From NCBI RefSeq assembly GCF_002797435.1, contig NZ_PGEN01000001.1:2354501-2418500 (forward strand): a DNA stretch of 64,000 bases, read 5' to 3'. The DNA comes from Sphingomonas koreensis (GTDB lineage Bacteria; Pseudomonadota; Alphaproteobacteria; Sphingomonadales; Sphingomonadaceae). Made by a program: the position numbers and the translations under genes. Below the pieces are notes generated by a model. It was not told the origin of the DNA. It made no database searches and saw only the letters and a list, made by a program, of their open reading frames with translations. Every line of letters begins with the position of its first letter. The first letter of the stretch is position 1. Positions 47,679-60,468 of the stretch are shown here, in pieces.

Positions 47679-49238
47679 ATGCGGGGAAGCGAGACGCTGT
47701 GGCGCGCATTGGCGTTGGCGCGGCGGCAGGATCTGGCGGCGCGCGGCAAGGCCGCACCACGCGCCGGTCATGGCGGCATCGGCCGCCGCGCGCTGCTTCA
47801 GGGCATGGCGGCGAGCGGCGTCGCGGCGGGGCTGCCGGTCCAGGCGATGGCGTTGCCCGCTTCGGGCCGGGTGGCGATCGTTGGTGGCGGAATCGCGGGG
47901 CTTTCGGCGCTGCATCATCTGGCCAAGGCGGGCATCGACGCGCGATTGTACGAGGCGCGCAATCGTCTCGGCGGGCGCATGTACACCCAGCTTACTTCGG
48001 AAGGGCAGGTGTTCGAAGCCGGCGGCCAGCTCGTCAATTCGGACCATGCCGACATGCATGCACTGGCGAAGGAGTTCGCGGTGCCGCTGGTCGACCGCAA
48101 GTCCGGGCCGCACCGCTCGGTGATCCTGGCGGATGGCGCGGTCGCATCGCAGGCCGAGCTTGCCCGACTGCTTGCCCCGCTCGCCGCACGGATCGCGCGC
48201 GATTCGGAGGCGGTCGATGCCAGTCCCCGCGCCGCGGCGGCGATCGACCGGCTCTCGGTCGCGCAGTATCTCGACCGCCACGCCGCGTTGATCCGCGATC
48301 GGCGCATCCGCGCGCTGATCGAAGCGAGCATCCGCACCGAATATGGTTCCGAGCCGGGCGACGCCTCGGCGCTCCAGCTCATCTTCAACCTGCCCACGGT
48401 GAAGGGCGAGCATGTCGAGGTGTTGGCCGGCAGCGACGAGCGCTATGTGATCGCGGGCGGCAGCGGTCGGCTCGTCAACGCCATTGCCGATGCGCATCGC
48501 GATCGGATCGAAACCGGGCGGCGCCTGCGGGCGATCCGTGAGACCGGGAGCGGACTCCGGCTCGAATTCGTCGATGGCACGCATGTCATGGCCGATACCG
48601 TGATCGTCGCCGCGCCCGCACCGATCCTGCGCCAGATCGATTTCGCGGTCCCGCTGTCCGCGCGCTGGCGCGAGTTCGTGGCCGAGGCCGATCTTGGCCG
48701 CAACGAAAAGCTGCAGGCGACGGCTTCGGCGACGCCATGGCAGGCGATACTCGGTACCGGCGGGGAGCTGTGGGATACCGCGCCGCCCTATGCGCTGGGC
48801 TGGGAGGGCACCATCCGGGGCGGGGAGGACGGCAGGCCGGTATGGACCTGGTTCCTCGGCGGCGAACAGGTCGATGCCGCGGCCGCCGTTTCGCCGCACG
48901 CGCTGGCGGATGCTTTCGCCCGGCTTTCCGAAATCGGCATTCCCGGCATCGCGCAAGCGGTGGCAGGCGGCATGGTCCGTCGGACCAATTGGTGCAACGA
49001 CGCGCTGACGCTCGGCGCCTATACCAACAGCGCACCGGGCCAGCTGACCCGTTTCGGCCCGCTCTTCTGGGTCGAATCCGCTACGCCGGCCGAGCGGCAG
49101 CAGGCGGTTGCCGGACGGGTCCTCTTCGCGGGCGAGCATGTGTCCGATGCCTGGGTCGGCTTCATGAACGGCGGCGCGCAGACCGGACGTCTGGCGGCGC
49201 AAGCCGTGATCGCCGCACGCTCCCGCAGTGCCAGATAA
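47679..49238 (+). CDS. Tat-exported flavin amine oxidase
   Basis: The 519-residue product has a twin-arginine signal (GRRALLQGMAASGVAAGLP) about 35 residues in, then the FAD motif VAIVGGGIAGLSALHHL and the amine-oxidase pattern YEARNRLGGRMYT. The C-terminal FAD segment is LFAGEHVSDAWVGFMNGG. The family includes monoamine and polyamine oxidases and L-amino acid oxidases; the substrate is unknown. The ATG at 47679 has AGGGGA upstream; an open TTG at 47631 adds no clear sequence. Confidence 0.88.
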   Translation: MRGSETLWRALALARRQDLAARGKAAPRAGHGGIGRRALLQGMAASGVAAGLPVQAMALPASGRVAIVGGGIAGLSALHHLAKAGIDARLYEARNRLGGRMYTQLTSEGQVFEAGGQLVNSDHADMHALAKEFAVPLVDRKSGPHRSVILADGAVASQAELARLLAPLAARIARDSEAVDASPRAAAAIDRLSVAQYLDRHAALIRDRRIRALIEASIRTEYGSEPGDASALQLIFNLPTVKGEHVEVLAGSDERYVIAGGSGRLVNAIADAHRDRIETGRRLRAIRETGSGLRLEFVDGTHVMADTVIVAAPAPILRQIDFAVPLSARWREFVAEADLGRNEKLQATASATPWQAILGTGGELWDTAPPYALGWEGTIRGGEDGRPVWTWFLGGEQVDAAAAVSPHALADAFARLSEIGIPGIAQAVAGGMVRRTNWCNDALTLGAYTNSAPGQLTRFGPLFWVESATPAERQQAVAGRVLFAGEHVSDAWVGFMNGGAQTGRLAAQAVIAARSRSAR

Positions 49239-49286
49239 TTCGAGCACCGCTTGAACGGGGGCCTTCGCGTCCCTAGTCAGACGCGC

Positions 49287-50402
49287 ATGTCAGACGACCA
49301 GCGTTTCGGTCTTTCGCGCCACGTCACCCTGCCCGGGCCGCTCCGGCTCGACGGTGGCGTGCTGCTGTCGCCGGTCGAGATCGCGTACGAGACCTACGGG
49401 ACGCTGGCGCCCGATGGCGGCAACGCGATCCTGATCTGCCATGCATTGACCGGCGACCAGCATGTCGCTTCGCCGCATCCCGTGACGGGCAAGCCCGGCT
49501 GGTGGACGCGGATGGTGGGGCCGGGCAAGCCGGTCGATCCCGATCGGCACTTCATCGTCTGTGCCAATGTGCTGGGCAGCTGCATGGGCAGTTCAGGCCC
49601 CGCCACGGTCAATCCCGCGACCGGCAGGCCCTGGGGCATGGACTTTCCGGTCATCACCATCCGCGACATGGTCCGTGCGCAGGCGATGCTGCTCGACCAT
49701 CTCGGTGTCGGGCGGCTGAAGGCGGTGGTCGGCGGATCGATGGGCGGGATGCAGGCGCTGAGCTGGCCCGCGACCTTCCCCGACCGGGTCGATGCGGTGG
49801 TGGTGATCGCCTCGACCGCACGGCATTCGGCACAGAACATCGCCTTCCACGAGGTCGGGCGTCAGGCGGTGATGGCCGATCCGCGGTGGAACGGCGGCGC
49901 CTATTATGACGGCGATCCGCCCGCTGCGGGCCTCGCCGTCGCGCGCATGGCGGCGCATATCACCTATCTGTCCGAGGCGGGTCTGACCGAGAAATTCGGG
50001 CGGCGGCTTCAGGCGCGTGAGGCGAAGTCGTTCGGCTTCGACGCCGACTTCCAGATCGAAAGCTATCTGCGCCATCAAGGCCTCTCGTTCGTCGATCGGT
50101 TCGATGCCAACGCCTATCTCTACATCACCCGCGCGATGGACTATTTCGACCTGGCCGAGGAGCATGGCGGCCTGCTCGCCAACGCCTTCCGCGAGACCAG
50201 GGCGCGCTTCTGCCTCGTCAGTTTCGATACCGACTGGCTCTATCCCACTCGCGATTCGCGCGCGATCGTCCATGCGCTCAACGCGGCGGGTGCGCCGGTC
50301 AGCTTCGTCGAGCTGTCCTCGCCCTTCGGCCATGACGCCTTCCTGCTCGAGGCGCCCGAATTGAACCGCGTCGTCGATGGGTTCCTGAGGGCGGGGCGAT
50401 GA
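49287..50402 (+). CDS. metX: Homoserine O-acetyltransferase MetX
   Basis: MetX activates homoserine for methionine synthesis. The 371-residue product is an alpha/beta hydrolase with the nucleophile in GGSMGGMQ (near residue 152). The Asp and His of the triad lie in FDTDWLYPT and [20 protein letters not shown] (near 50) is typical of the family. The ATG at 49287 was chosen over one at 49251. It overlaps the next gene by four bases. Confidence 0.93.
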   Translation: MSDDQRFGLSRHVTLPGPLRLDGGVLLSPVEIAYETYGTLAPDGGNAILICHALTGDQHVASPHPVTGKPGWWTRMVGPGKPVDPDRHFIVCANVLGSCMGSSGPATVNPATGRPWGMDFPVITIRDMVRAQAMLLDHLGVGRLKAVVGGSMGGMQALSWPATFPDRVDAVVVIASTARHSAQNIAFHEVGRQAVMADPRWNGGAYYDGDPPAAGLAVARMAAHITYLSEAGLTEKFGRRLQAREAKSFGFDADFQIESYLRHQGLSFVDRFDANAYLYITRAMDYFDLAEEHGGLLANAFRETRARFCLVSFDTDWLYPTRDSRAIVHALNAAGAPVSFVELSSPFGHDAFLLEAPELNRVVDGFLRAGR

Positions 50403-50833
50403 CGCAGGGCTATGATATCAGCCTCGATCCGGCGCGGCTCCAGCTCGACGTGATCCACGGCTTCATCGCCGGGAGCTATTGGGCGAGCGGGATGCCGCGC
50501 GAGACGCTGGCGCGGGCGATCTCCAATTCGGTCTGTGTCGGCGCCTATCGTGACGAAGAGCAAGTCGGGTTCGCGCGTGTCGTGACCGATCGCGCGACCT
50601 TCGCCTACCTCGCCGATGTGTTCGTGCTGCCTGATCATGGTGGCAAGGGGCTGGCAAAGGCGATGGTGCGGGCCCTCCACGATCACCCGGAACTCCAGGG
50701 TCTGCGCCGCTGGATGCTGGCGACCAGCGATGCCCATGGCGTGTACGCCGCGCTCGGCTGGCAGCCGATCGCCCAGCCGGAGCTGTTCATGCAGCGCCAT
50801 GATCCCGATGTGTACCGGCGGAGCGCCGCATGA
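50399..50833 (+). CDS. GNAT family N-acetyltransferase
   Basis: The 144-residue product has the acetyl-CoA binding segment [21 protein letters not shown] (residues about 75-95), and begins with [15 protein letters not shown], which is common in this GNAT subgroup. It lies between metX and metW and overlaps both by four bases. A link to methionine metabolism is suggested only by position. Confidence 0.85.
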   Translation: MTQGYDISLDPARLQLDVIHGFIAGSYWASGMPRETLARAISNSVCVGAYRDEEQVGFARVVTDRATFAYLADVFVLPDHGGKGLAKAMVRALHDHPELQGLRRWMLATSDAHGVYAALGWQPIAQPELFMQRHDPDVYRRSAA

Positions 50834-51420
50834 CCGCGCTGCGCCCCGATCTGGCGATCATCGCCGCCAATGTGCGGGCCGATAGCCGCGTGCTCGACGT
50901 CGGCTGTGGCGATGGTGCGCTGATGGCCGCGCTGCGCGACGATCGCCAGTGCGATGCACGCGGGCTCGAGATCGATCCGGTCAATGTCGCGACTGCGGTG
51001 TCGCGTGGACTCTCGGTGATTCAAGGCGACGCGGATCGCGATCTGGCCGACTATCCCGACGCCAGTTTCGACTATGCGATACTCAGCCAGACGCTCCAGA
51101 CGACGATGCACCCGCACCACGTCCTGGATCACCTGTTGCGCATCGGGGAGCGTGCTTTCGTTTCCTTCCCCAATTTCGCGCATTGGCGGGTTCGCATGTC
51201 GCTGCTGTGGGGCGGGCGGATGCCGGTGACACGGCTGCTGCCCGTTGCATGGTACGAGACTCCCAATATCCACCACGTCACGGTCGACGATTTCCGCGCC
51301 TATGTCCGCGAGCGCGGGATCACGGTGGAGCAGGCCTGGTTCCTCTCGGGCGACCAGCGCACCAGCGCCGCCGCGGCCAATTTCCGCGCCGAGCATGCGG
51401 TGTTCCTGCTCCGCCGCTAG
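50830..51420 (+). CDS. metW: MetW, methionine biosynthesis protein
   Basis: MetW is a SAM-methyltransferase-like protein needed with MetX for homoserine acylation in several proteobacteria. The 196-residue product has VLDVGCGDGALM (motif I), the family segment SQTLQTTMHPHHVLD and FPNFAHWRVR. It ends the metX-GNAT-metW unit, where all three frames overlap. Confidence 0.93.
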   Translation: MTALRPDLAIIAANVRADSRVLDVGCGDGALMAALRDDRQCDARGLEIDPVNVATAVSRGLSVIQGDADRDLADYPDASFDYAILSQTLQTTMHPHHVLDHLLRIGERAFVSFPNFAHWRVRMSLLWGGRMPVTRLLPVAWYETPNIHHVTVDDFRAYVRERGITVEQAWFLSGDQRTSAAAANFRAEHAVFLLRR

Positions 51421-51477
51421 GTTTGACTTCGTCGAAGCGGTACCGGCCCGCGCCCCAACCTCAGCAAGAGGATGACG

Positions 51478-51499
51478 CGGGCGGTTTCGCCCGTTACCA
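51478..51499 (+). terminator. Possible terminator hairpin after metW
   Basis: CGGGCG-gttt-CGCCCG forms a 6-pair stem 58 bases after the metW stop, followed by only a short T pair. Weak; could be Rho-assisted. Confidence 0.3.
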
Positions 51500-51534
51500 C
51501 TCCCGCCTGACAACAGGGTTCAGGGAGTTTTCGG

Positions 51535-54732
<3,198 letters not shown>

Positions 54733-54741
54733 AGCTCCAGA

Positions 54742-54768
54742 TGGTCCGGGCGTCGCATGCCCGGACCA
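54742..54768 (+). terminator. Terminator-like hairpin after the amidohydrolase fusion gene
   Basis: A perfect 10-pair stem (TGGTCCGGGC / GCCCGGACCA) with a 7-base loop lies ten bases after the stop and is followed by CTTTA. It separates this gene from the TonB receptor promoter region. Confidence 0.65.
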
Positions 54769-54872
54769 CTTTACCCATTCTGGTCGGTCGCGCCGACAAA
54801 TGCGATTGACAACGTAGTCATAAACAGCTTCTCTAGGCGAGTGTCAGGAGATGTTAAAAGCTCCGACGGCAT

Positions 54873-54886
54873 TGTAACCGGTTACA
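54873..54886. promoter_or_regulatory. Palindromic operator upstream of the TonB receptor gene
   Basis: TGTAACCGGTTACA is a perfect 14-base palindrome with a central CG, as is usual for LacI-family operators. It lies 45 bases before the receptor ATG; TTGACA at 54806-54811 could be a -35 element upstream of it. The same core recurs at 63005-63016 beside the lacI gene. Confidence 0.75.
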
Positions 54887-54931
54887 TCAACGATCCAGAT
54901 CGATCGAACCGGTGTTTAGGGGAGCAGATTG

Positions 54932-57871
54932 ATGACGGATTTCCGTAGCAAACGTTCGAGTCTCGTCCGCGGCGTTTCCGCGGGCGCCTTTGCCGCCGCG
55001 CTGATGGTCAGCACCTCCGCCTTCGCCCAGACCACCGCGACCCTGCAGGGGCGCGTAGAGGGTGCGAGCGCGGGTAGCACCGTGACCGTCACCGACACCG
55101 TCACCGGCCGGTCGGTAACGACCACCACCCGCGCCGACGGCAGCTTCACGGTCGTCGGTCTGCGTCCCAGCACCTATCGCGTCGAGGCGCAGGGGCAGGA
55201 GGCGCAGCAGGTCTCCCTCCCGGTCGGTCAGATCGTCAACGTCGATCTCGCGCCGCCGGCTCCCGCCGGCGATGAAGTCGTGGTAACGGGCCTGCGCGGC
55301 CGGTCCGAAGTTCGCACCGCAACGATCGGAACCAGCGTCAGCCAGGCGCAGATCGAGAATCTGCCGCAGACCAGCCGTAACTTCCTGAACTTCGCGGCGC
55401 TGGCTCCGGGCGTCACCCTGCCTGCCGGCGAGAATGTTGGCATCCAGGCTGGCGGCGTCAGCTCGAACAACGTCAACGTCTTCATTGACGGCACCAGCCA
55501 GAAGAGCCAGGTCGGCTTTGGCGGTGTGGCTGGTCAGAATTTCTCGAAGGGCAATCCCTTCCCGCAGTCGGCGATCCAGGAATTCCGGGTCGAGACCCAG
55601 AACTTCAAGGCTGAGTTCGAGAATGCCGGCTCCGCGATCATCACCGCGGTCACCAAGACCGGCGGCGAAGAGTTCCACGGCAGCGCATTCGGTAAGTATG
55701 TGCCCAAATCCTGGTACGGCCGTCCGTTCTTCGACCGGCCGGGCGAAGCCAACAATCCGACCGGCGCCAATGCAAAGCCCGATTACAAACGTTGGCAGTT
55801 CGGCGGCGATCTGGGCGGCCCGATCGTTCCCGGCGTGCTGCACTTCTTCGGCGCCTATGAAGGCACGCGCCAGACGAGCCCGGCAAAGATCGTCAATCCG
55901 TCCGCACTGCTGCCCGGGACGATCCGCGACCGCTTCGGTGGCAACTTCGCCGCGGATTTCAAGCAGGACCTGTACTTCGCGAAGTTGACGCTGTTCGCGT
56001 CGGATCGCGATACGATCAGCGGCAGCTACTTCTTGCGCAAGGAAACCGACGTCAAGGACTATGGCGACAACCGCGCATTCGAACAGGGGCGCGACGTCGG
56101 TACCGAGAGCAAGAACTACCAGCTCGAATGGGCGCATCGCGGCGACGGCTTCCTGAACGAACTCACCTTCAGCTATTTCAACAACTTCACTGGCACGCCG
56201 ACAATTACGACCGGCCCGGAATATGTGCTGACCAACGGCGTCGGCGGCGGCGACCTGTTCTTCTTCGGGGCGAATTCGTTCCAGCAGGCGAACGAGCAGG
56301 AAAGCTTCACCTTCAAGAACAACTTCACCTACACCGGCTGGGAAAACCATGTGGTGAAGGCGGGCGTCAAGATCTCGATGAATACGCTGACGCGTGTCGA
56401 GGATGCGTTCGCCAACGGCTCCTACAAGTTCGCCTACCAGAATTTCACCAGCGAAAGCAGCAGCATACCCTATCGCGCGACGATCTCGCTGCTGCCGCCA
56501 ACGCCGATGGAGGCGGACAATGTCCAAGTCGGTCTGTTCCTGCAGGACGACTGGACGATCGACGATCACTGGACCGTCAATCTCGGCCTGCGCTGGGACT
56601 ATGAATCCAACAACTTCAACAACAACTACCGCACGCCTGAGAAAGTCGCGACGGCGCTGCGCAATTATCAGCCGTGGCAGGCCGCGGGAATCAACCCTGA
56701 GGATTACATCACCGACGGGACCAAGCGGAAACCGTTCCTGGGTGCGTTCCAGCCGCGCGTCGGCATCAGCTACGACGTCAACGGCGATCGCGATCTGGTC
56801 TTCTTCGCCGGTGCCGGCCGCTACTATGACCGCAACATCTACTACCTCGCCTCACTGGAGACACTGTTCAACAACATCCGCAGCGATGCATCGGTGAACT
56901 TCTGCGGCGCGTCCGGCCTTCCGGCATGCGCACCGGGGCTGTTGCAGTGGAGCGAGGCTTATCGCAATCCCGATGCGCTGCGCGCCGCGGTCGCGCAGAC
57001 GGGGCTGTCCGGTGACATCTGGGTCATCAACAATGATGCGAAAGTGCCATACACCGACCAGTTCACGCTCGGCGTGCGCAAGCGGCTCGGCCCGGTCCAG
57101 CTCTCGGCCGCGGTCGCGCACAATCGCTCGCACAACGCCTTCATCTTCGTGCGGGGCAACCGCCAGACCAACGGAAATTATACCGATGGCGGCTTCGGCT
57201 GGGTGCGCGACAATTTCCCGGCGGGCAACGGCCTCGTCCCCGGCTATACCGGGCGCCTCAACATCGGATCGAGCGAAGGCAAGGCCAAGTACACCGCGCT
57301 CTACCTGACCGCCGACAAGACCTACACCAAGGATTCGGGCTGGGGCGCGACCGCATCGCTCACAATCTCGGATGCCAAGTCGAACCAGGCGATCTCGTTC
57401 GACGAGGGGCAGATGTTCAACGCGGGCAAGCAGGATGCGTTCGGCTGGCAGCCGACCCGCAACCTCGAACGCTGGCGCTTCGTCGCGACCGGCATGGGCG
57501 ACCTGCCCTGGGGTTTCCAGGTCGCGGGCACGCTGACGCTCGCCTCAGGACCGCGCTTCGGCAATGTCGACTTTAGCCGCACGCCTCCGCCCAATTGCGG
57601 TGGCTGCTTCTACTACAACGATGCCGGCGTCTTCTCGCCCAAGCAGAGCATCGGGTACAAGAATGTCGATCTGCGCATCGCCAAGACGTTCAAGGTGCCG
57701 GGGATCGGCGGTGAACTGACCGCAGACTTCGAAGTGTTCAACGTCTTCGACTGGGTCAACCGCAACTATTCGACCTGGGGTGCCGGCAGCGGCCCCAATC
57801 CGACGCGTGAAGAGAATTCGACCGTTGGTTACGCCCGTACCTTCCAGGCGGGCCTCAAGTACAAATTCTGA
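54932..57871 (+). CDS. TonB-dependent receptor with N-terminal carboxypeptidase-regulatory-like domain
   Basis: This outer-membrane transporter, 979 residues, takes up a substrate with energy from TonB. A signal peptide ends SAFA (about residue 33). A CarboxypepD_reg-like domain (about 35-105) and a plug domain (about 115-240, EVVVTGLRGRSEV) precede the barrel, which ends with an aromatic residue (KYKF). This Oar/SusC-like shape is common for glycan or siderophore-like substrates. The ATG at 54932 has GGGGAG upstream. The genes around it suggest a carbohydrate. Confidence 0.92.
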   Translation: MTDFRSKRSSLVRGVSAGAFAAALMVSTSAFAQTTATLQGRVEGASAGSTVTVTDTVTGRSVTTTTRADGSFTVVGLRPSTYRVEAQGQEAQQVSLPVGQIVNVDLAPPAPAGDEVVVTGLRGRSEVRTATIGTSVSQAQIENLPQTSRNFLNFAALAPGVTLPAGENVGIQAGGVSSNNVNVFIDGTSQKSQVGFGGVAGQNFSKGNPFPQSAIQEFRVETQNFKAEFENAGSAIITAVTKTGGEEFHGSAFGKYVPKSWYGRPFFDRPGEANNPTGANAKPDYKRWQFGGDLGGPIVPGVLHFFGAYEGTRQTSPAKIVNPSALLPGTIRDRFGGNFAADFKQDLYFAKLTLFASDRDTISGSYFLRKETDVKDYGDNRAFEQGRDVGTESKNYQLEWAHRGDGFLNELTFSYFNNFTGTPTITTGPEYVLTNGVGGGDLFFFGANSFQQANEQESFTFKNNFTYTGWENHVVKAGVKISMNTLTRVEDAFANGSYKFAYQNFTSESSSIPYRATISLLPPTPMEADNVQVGLFLQDDWTIDDHWTVNLGLRWDYESNNFNNNYRTPEKVATALRNYQPWQAAGINPEDYITDGTKRKPFLGAFQPRVGISYDVNGDRDLVFFAGAGRYYDRNIYYLASLETLFNNIRSDASVNFCGASGLPACAPGLLQWSEAYRNPDALRAAVAQTGLSGDIWVINNDAKVPYTDQFTLGVRKRLGPVQLSAAVAHNRSHNAFIFVRGNRQTNGNYTDGGFGWVRDNFPAGNGLVPGYTGRLNIGSSEGKAKYTALYLTADKTYTKDSGWGATASLTISDAKSNQAISFDEGQMFNAGKQDAFGWQPTRNLERWRFVATGMGDLPWGFQVAGTLTLASGPRFGNVDFSRTPPPNCGGCFYYNDAGVFSPKQSIGYKNVDLRIAKTFKVPGIGGELTADFEVFNVFDWVNRNYSTWGAGSGPNPTREENSTVGYARTFQAGLKYKF

Positions 57872-57891
57872 CCCCAGGATCAGGCATGTGC

Positions 57892-57918
57892 GGGGGAGGG
57901 AGCCGTGCTTCCTCCCCC
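57892..57918 (+). terminator. Long hairpin between the TonB receptor and DUF6445 genes
   Basis: GGGGGAGG-g-AGC pairs with GCT-t-CCTCCCCC around a three-base loop, a 12-pair stem with one wobble. It starts 20 bases after the receptor stop and has no T tract. It could trim or dampen read-through into the downstream genes, so that the receptor is made in excess. A GTG at 57905 falls inside it. Confidence 0.5.
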
Positions 57919-57943
57919 ATTCCTACCGGCCGGGAGAGATGGG

Positions 57944-58618
57944 GTGAAACCCGAGCTGCACCGTTTCGGCCATAGCCGGCAGCCGGTCGTCACCGTCGAC
58001 GGGATCACCGGCGATCCTGCCGGCGTGATTGCACTGGCCGCGCGCCTTGCTCCCTTTCCGCTGAGCTCGACCTATTACCCCGGGCTACGCCGCGTCCTGA
58101 GCGAAGACGATGCCGATGCGTTTTCCTATGCCTGCGGGCTGCTCGAAGCTGCCGCGCCCTTCATTGGCGGCGCCTTCGACGCCGACAGCTTCGATCTGCT
58201 CGAGGCGAGCTTTTCCATCGTCACGACGCCGCCTCAGGCACTGACTCCTGCGCAGCGCGCGCCGCATTTCGACTCGACCGACGCCCGCTATGTCGCGGTG
58301 CTTCACTATCTCGCCGAAGCGCCCGGCAGCGGCACCGGCTTCTACCGCCAGCGCTCGACGGGCATCGAACTGATCGACGAGCGCAATCGCGATGCCTTTG
58401 TTTCAGCGGCGAAGGCAGAAAGCGCGAGGCTCAAGGGATATACCAATGCCAGCAACGCCAGCTTCGACCAGATCGGCCGAATCGACGCGGTGCCCGACCG
58501 GCTCGTCATCTATCGTGGGGCATTGCTCCACTCCGGGATCATTCCATCCGGCCTCAAGCTCAGCGCCGATCCGCGTCAGGGCCGGCTTACCGCCAATCTG
58601 TTCATCCATATTCATTGA
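57944..58618 (+). CDS. DUF6445 family protein, dioxygenase-like
   Basis: The 224-residue product matches DUF6445 (FPLSSTYYPGLRR, SIVTTPPQALTPAQRAPHFDST). A pattern of HFD, then YRGALLHSG and GRLTANLFIH gives a HxD...H...R arrangement seen in Fe(II)/2-oxoglutarate oxygenases. The fold is inferred. The GTG at 57944 has GGGAG upstream; the alternative GTG at 57905 is buried in the hairpin. Members often lie near TonB receptors and tryptophan-halogenase-like genes, as this one does at a distance. Confidence 0.8.
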   Translation: MKPELHRFGHSRQPVVTVDGITGDPAGVIALAARLAPFPLSSTYYPGLRRVLSEDDADAFSYACGLLEAAAPFIGGAFDADSFDLLEASFSIVTTPPQALTPAQRAPHFDSTDARYVAVLHYLAEAPGSGTGFYRQRSTGIELIDERNRDAFVSAAKAESARLKGYTNASNASFDQIGRIDAVPDRLVIYRGALLHSGIIPSGLKLSADPRQGRLTANLFIHIH

Positions 58619-58629
58619 GGACCCGACCG

Positions 58630-60447
58630 ATGCTCAGGCACGCCGTTGCACTCACCGCGCTGATCGTCGCCACCACAACCGCGGCGCAGCCGGGCAAACG
58701 CAGCTATGCCAATCCGATCGACATCGATTACCGCTACAATTTCGAGCAGGTGAACGAGGGGGTTTCATACCGCACCGGTGCCGATCCGGTGATCGTTCGG
58801 CACAAGGGTGCCTATTATCTCTTCCAGACGCTCGCCGACGGATATTGGCGATCGACCAACCTCGTCGACTGGACCTTCATCACGCCGAGCCGGTGGGAGA
58901 ATGACAGTTTCGTCGCGCCCGCCGCCTGGTCGGACGGCGAACGGCTCTACCTCATGCCCTCGATGATGGAGCCGGGCGCGATCTACGTCTCCGACGCGCC
59001 TGAGACCGGCAAGCTCGACTATTTCGTTCGCCGCATGCCGCGCCTTCCTGGACAGGTGCGCCCGGGCGAGGAGGAGAAGATGAAGCCCGGCGAGATCCCG
59101 CCCGGCCCGTGGGACCCCGCGCTGTTCCTCGACGATGACGGCAAATGGTATCTCTACTGGAACTCGTCCAACGTCTTCCCGCTTTATGGGCTGGAGATCG
59201 AGTTCAGGGACGGCAAGCTCATTTACAAGGGGCCGGCGAAGGAAATGTTCAGGCTCCATCCCGACCGGCATGGCTGGGAGCGGTTCGGGCAGGATCATTC
59301 GGGCGGCCTCCCCAACGGCACCCCGATCGCGCCCTTCATGGAGGGCGCATGGATGACCAAGGTCGGCGGCACCTACTATCTCCAGTATGGCGCGCCGGGC
59401 ACCGAGTATAACGCCTATGCCAACGGCACCTACACCTCGAAATCGCCGCTCGGCCCGTGGACCTATGCGCCGTGGAACCCGGTCGCCTACAAGCCCGGCG
59501 GCTTTGTCGAGGGGGCAGGGCACGGTTCGACCTTCGAGGACAATCACGGCAACTGGTGGAACACCGGCACGCCGTGGCTCGGCGCCAACTGGACGTTCGA
59601 GCGGCGGATCAACCTGTTCCCGGCGAAGTTCGAGGCGGACGGGCAGATGTGGTCGTCCGCGCGCTTCGGCGACTTCCCGCACTGGGCGCCGGAAGGGAAG
59701 GTCGACGACATCGAATCGCTCTTCACCGGCTGGATGCTGCTGTCCTACCGCAAGCAACTCACGGCCTCCTCGACGCTCGGCGAGTATGAGGCGAGCCGCG
59801 CCGCGGACGAGAATCCGCGCAGCTTCTGGGTCGCGGGGAGCAAGCAGCCGGGCGAGACGCTGACGATGGATCTTGGCGCGGCGAAGACCGTCCGCGCGAT
59901 TCAGGTCAATTTCGCCGACTACAAGGCCGGCCGCTTCGCCGATGCGCCCGACATCTATACCGAATTCCGCATCGAGGGTTCGGCCGACGGCAGGAGCTGG
60001 TCGACGATCGCGCAGACCGAGGGCCCGCGCCGCGACCGGCCGAACGCCTATCTCGAACTCAGGACGCCCGCGAAGGTCCGCTATGTCCGCTATGTCCACG
60101 GTCATATCGGCGGCGCACATCTCGCGATCAACGACCTGCGCGTGTTCGGCAATGCCGACGGCGCCGCACCCGCCGCGCCGGGCGGGATCACCGCGATCCG
60201 CGACACCGATCAACGCAACGCCCGCGTGACCTGGCGCAAGGTGCCGGGCGCGACCGGCTACAATGTCTTGTGGGGCGTGCGCCCCGATCGGCTGACGCTC
60301 ACCTATCAGGTCTTCGCCGACGAGCTGGGCGCGGACGCGAAGCTCGATATCCGCGCGCTCAACCTCGGTACCGGCTACTACGCCGCGGTCGAGGCGTTCA
60401 ACGAAACCGGCGTATCGAAGCGCAGCAGGCCGGTGCGCATCCGCTGA
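58630..60447 (+). CDS. GH43-like glycoside hydrolase with discoidin and fibronectin-like domains
   Basis: The 605-residue product has a signal peptide (about 19 residues, ending TTAA). A five-bladed GH43-type propeller follows: the base Asp in RTGADPVIV (D52), the middle Asp in WDPALFLDDDGKWYL (near 160) and the acid Glu in FMEGAWMTKVGGTYYL (near 240). A F5/8-type-C (discoidin) domain (about 375-505) and a fibronectin-III-like end (about 510-600) follow. Arabinosidase or xylosidase activity is typical of GH43, but the actual sugar cannot be read. The ATG at 58630 follows GAGGACC. Confidence 0.82.
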   Translation: MLRHAVALTALIVATTTAAQPGKRSYANPIDIDYRYNFEQVNEGVSYRTGADPVIVRHKGAYYLFQTLADGYWRSTNLVDWTFITPSRWENDSFVAPAAWSDGERLYLMPSMMEPGAIYVSDAPETGKLDYFVRRMPRLPGQVRPGEEEKMKPGEIPPGPWDPALFLDDDGKWYLYWNSSNVFPLYGLEIEFRDGKLIYKGPAKEMFRLHPDRHGWERFGQDHSGGLPNGTPIAPFMEGAWMTKVGGTYYLQYGAPGTEYNAYANGTYTSKSPLGPWTYAPWNPVAYKPGGFVEGAGHGSTFEDNHGNWWNTGTPWLGANWTFERRINLFPAKFEADGQMWSSARFGDFPHWAPEGKVDDIESLFTGWMLLSYRKQLTASSTLGEYEASRAADENPRSFWVAGSKQPGETLTMDLGAAKTVRAIQVNFADYKAGRFADAPDIYTEFRIEGSADGRSWSTIAQTEGPRRDRPNAYLELRTPAKVRYVRYVHGHIGGAHLAINDLRVFGNADGAAPAAPGGITAIRDTDQRNARVTWRKVPGATGYNVLWGVRPDRLTLTYQVFADELGADAKLDIRALNLGTGYYAAVEAFNETGVSKRSRPVRIR

Positions 60448-60468
60448 CGCGCACCGGTTGAGCCAGGG

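Noticed and set aside
49239..49286. Possible SAM riboswitch upstream of metX
   Set aside because: Only 48 bases separate the genes, and no SAM-II-like pseudoknot elements are visible.
54887..56569. A 560-residue minus-strand open frame opposite the TonB receptor
   Set aside because: Shadow of the receptor gene with no domain and biased composition.
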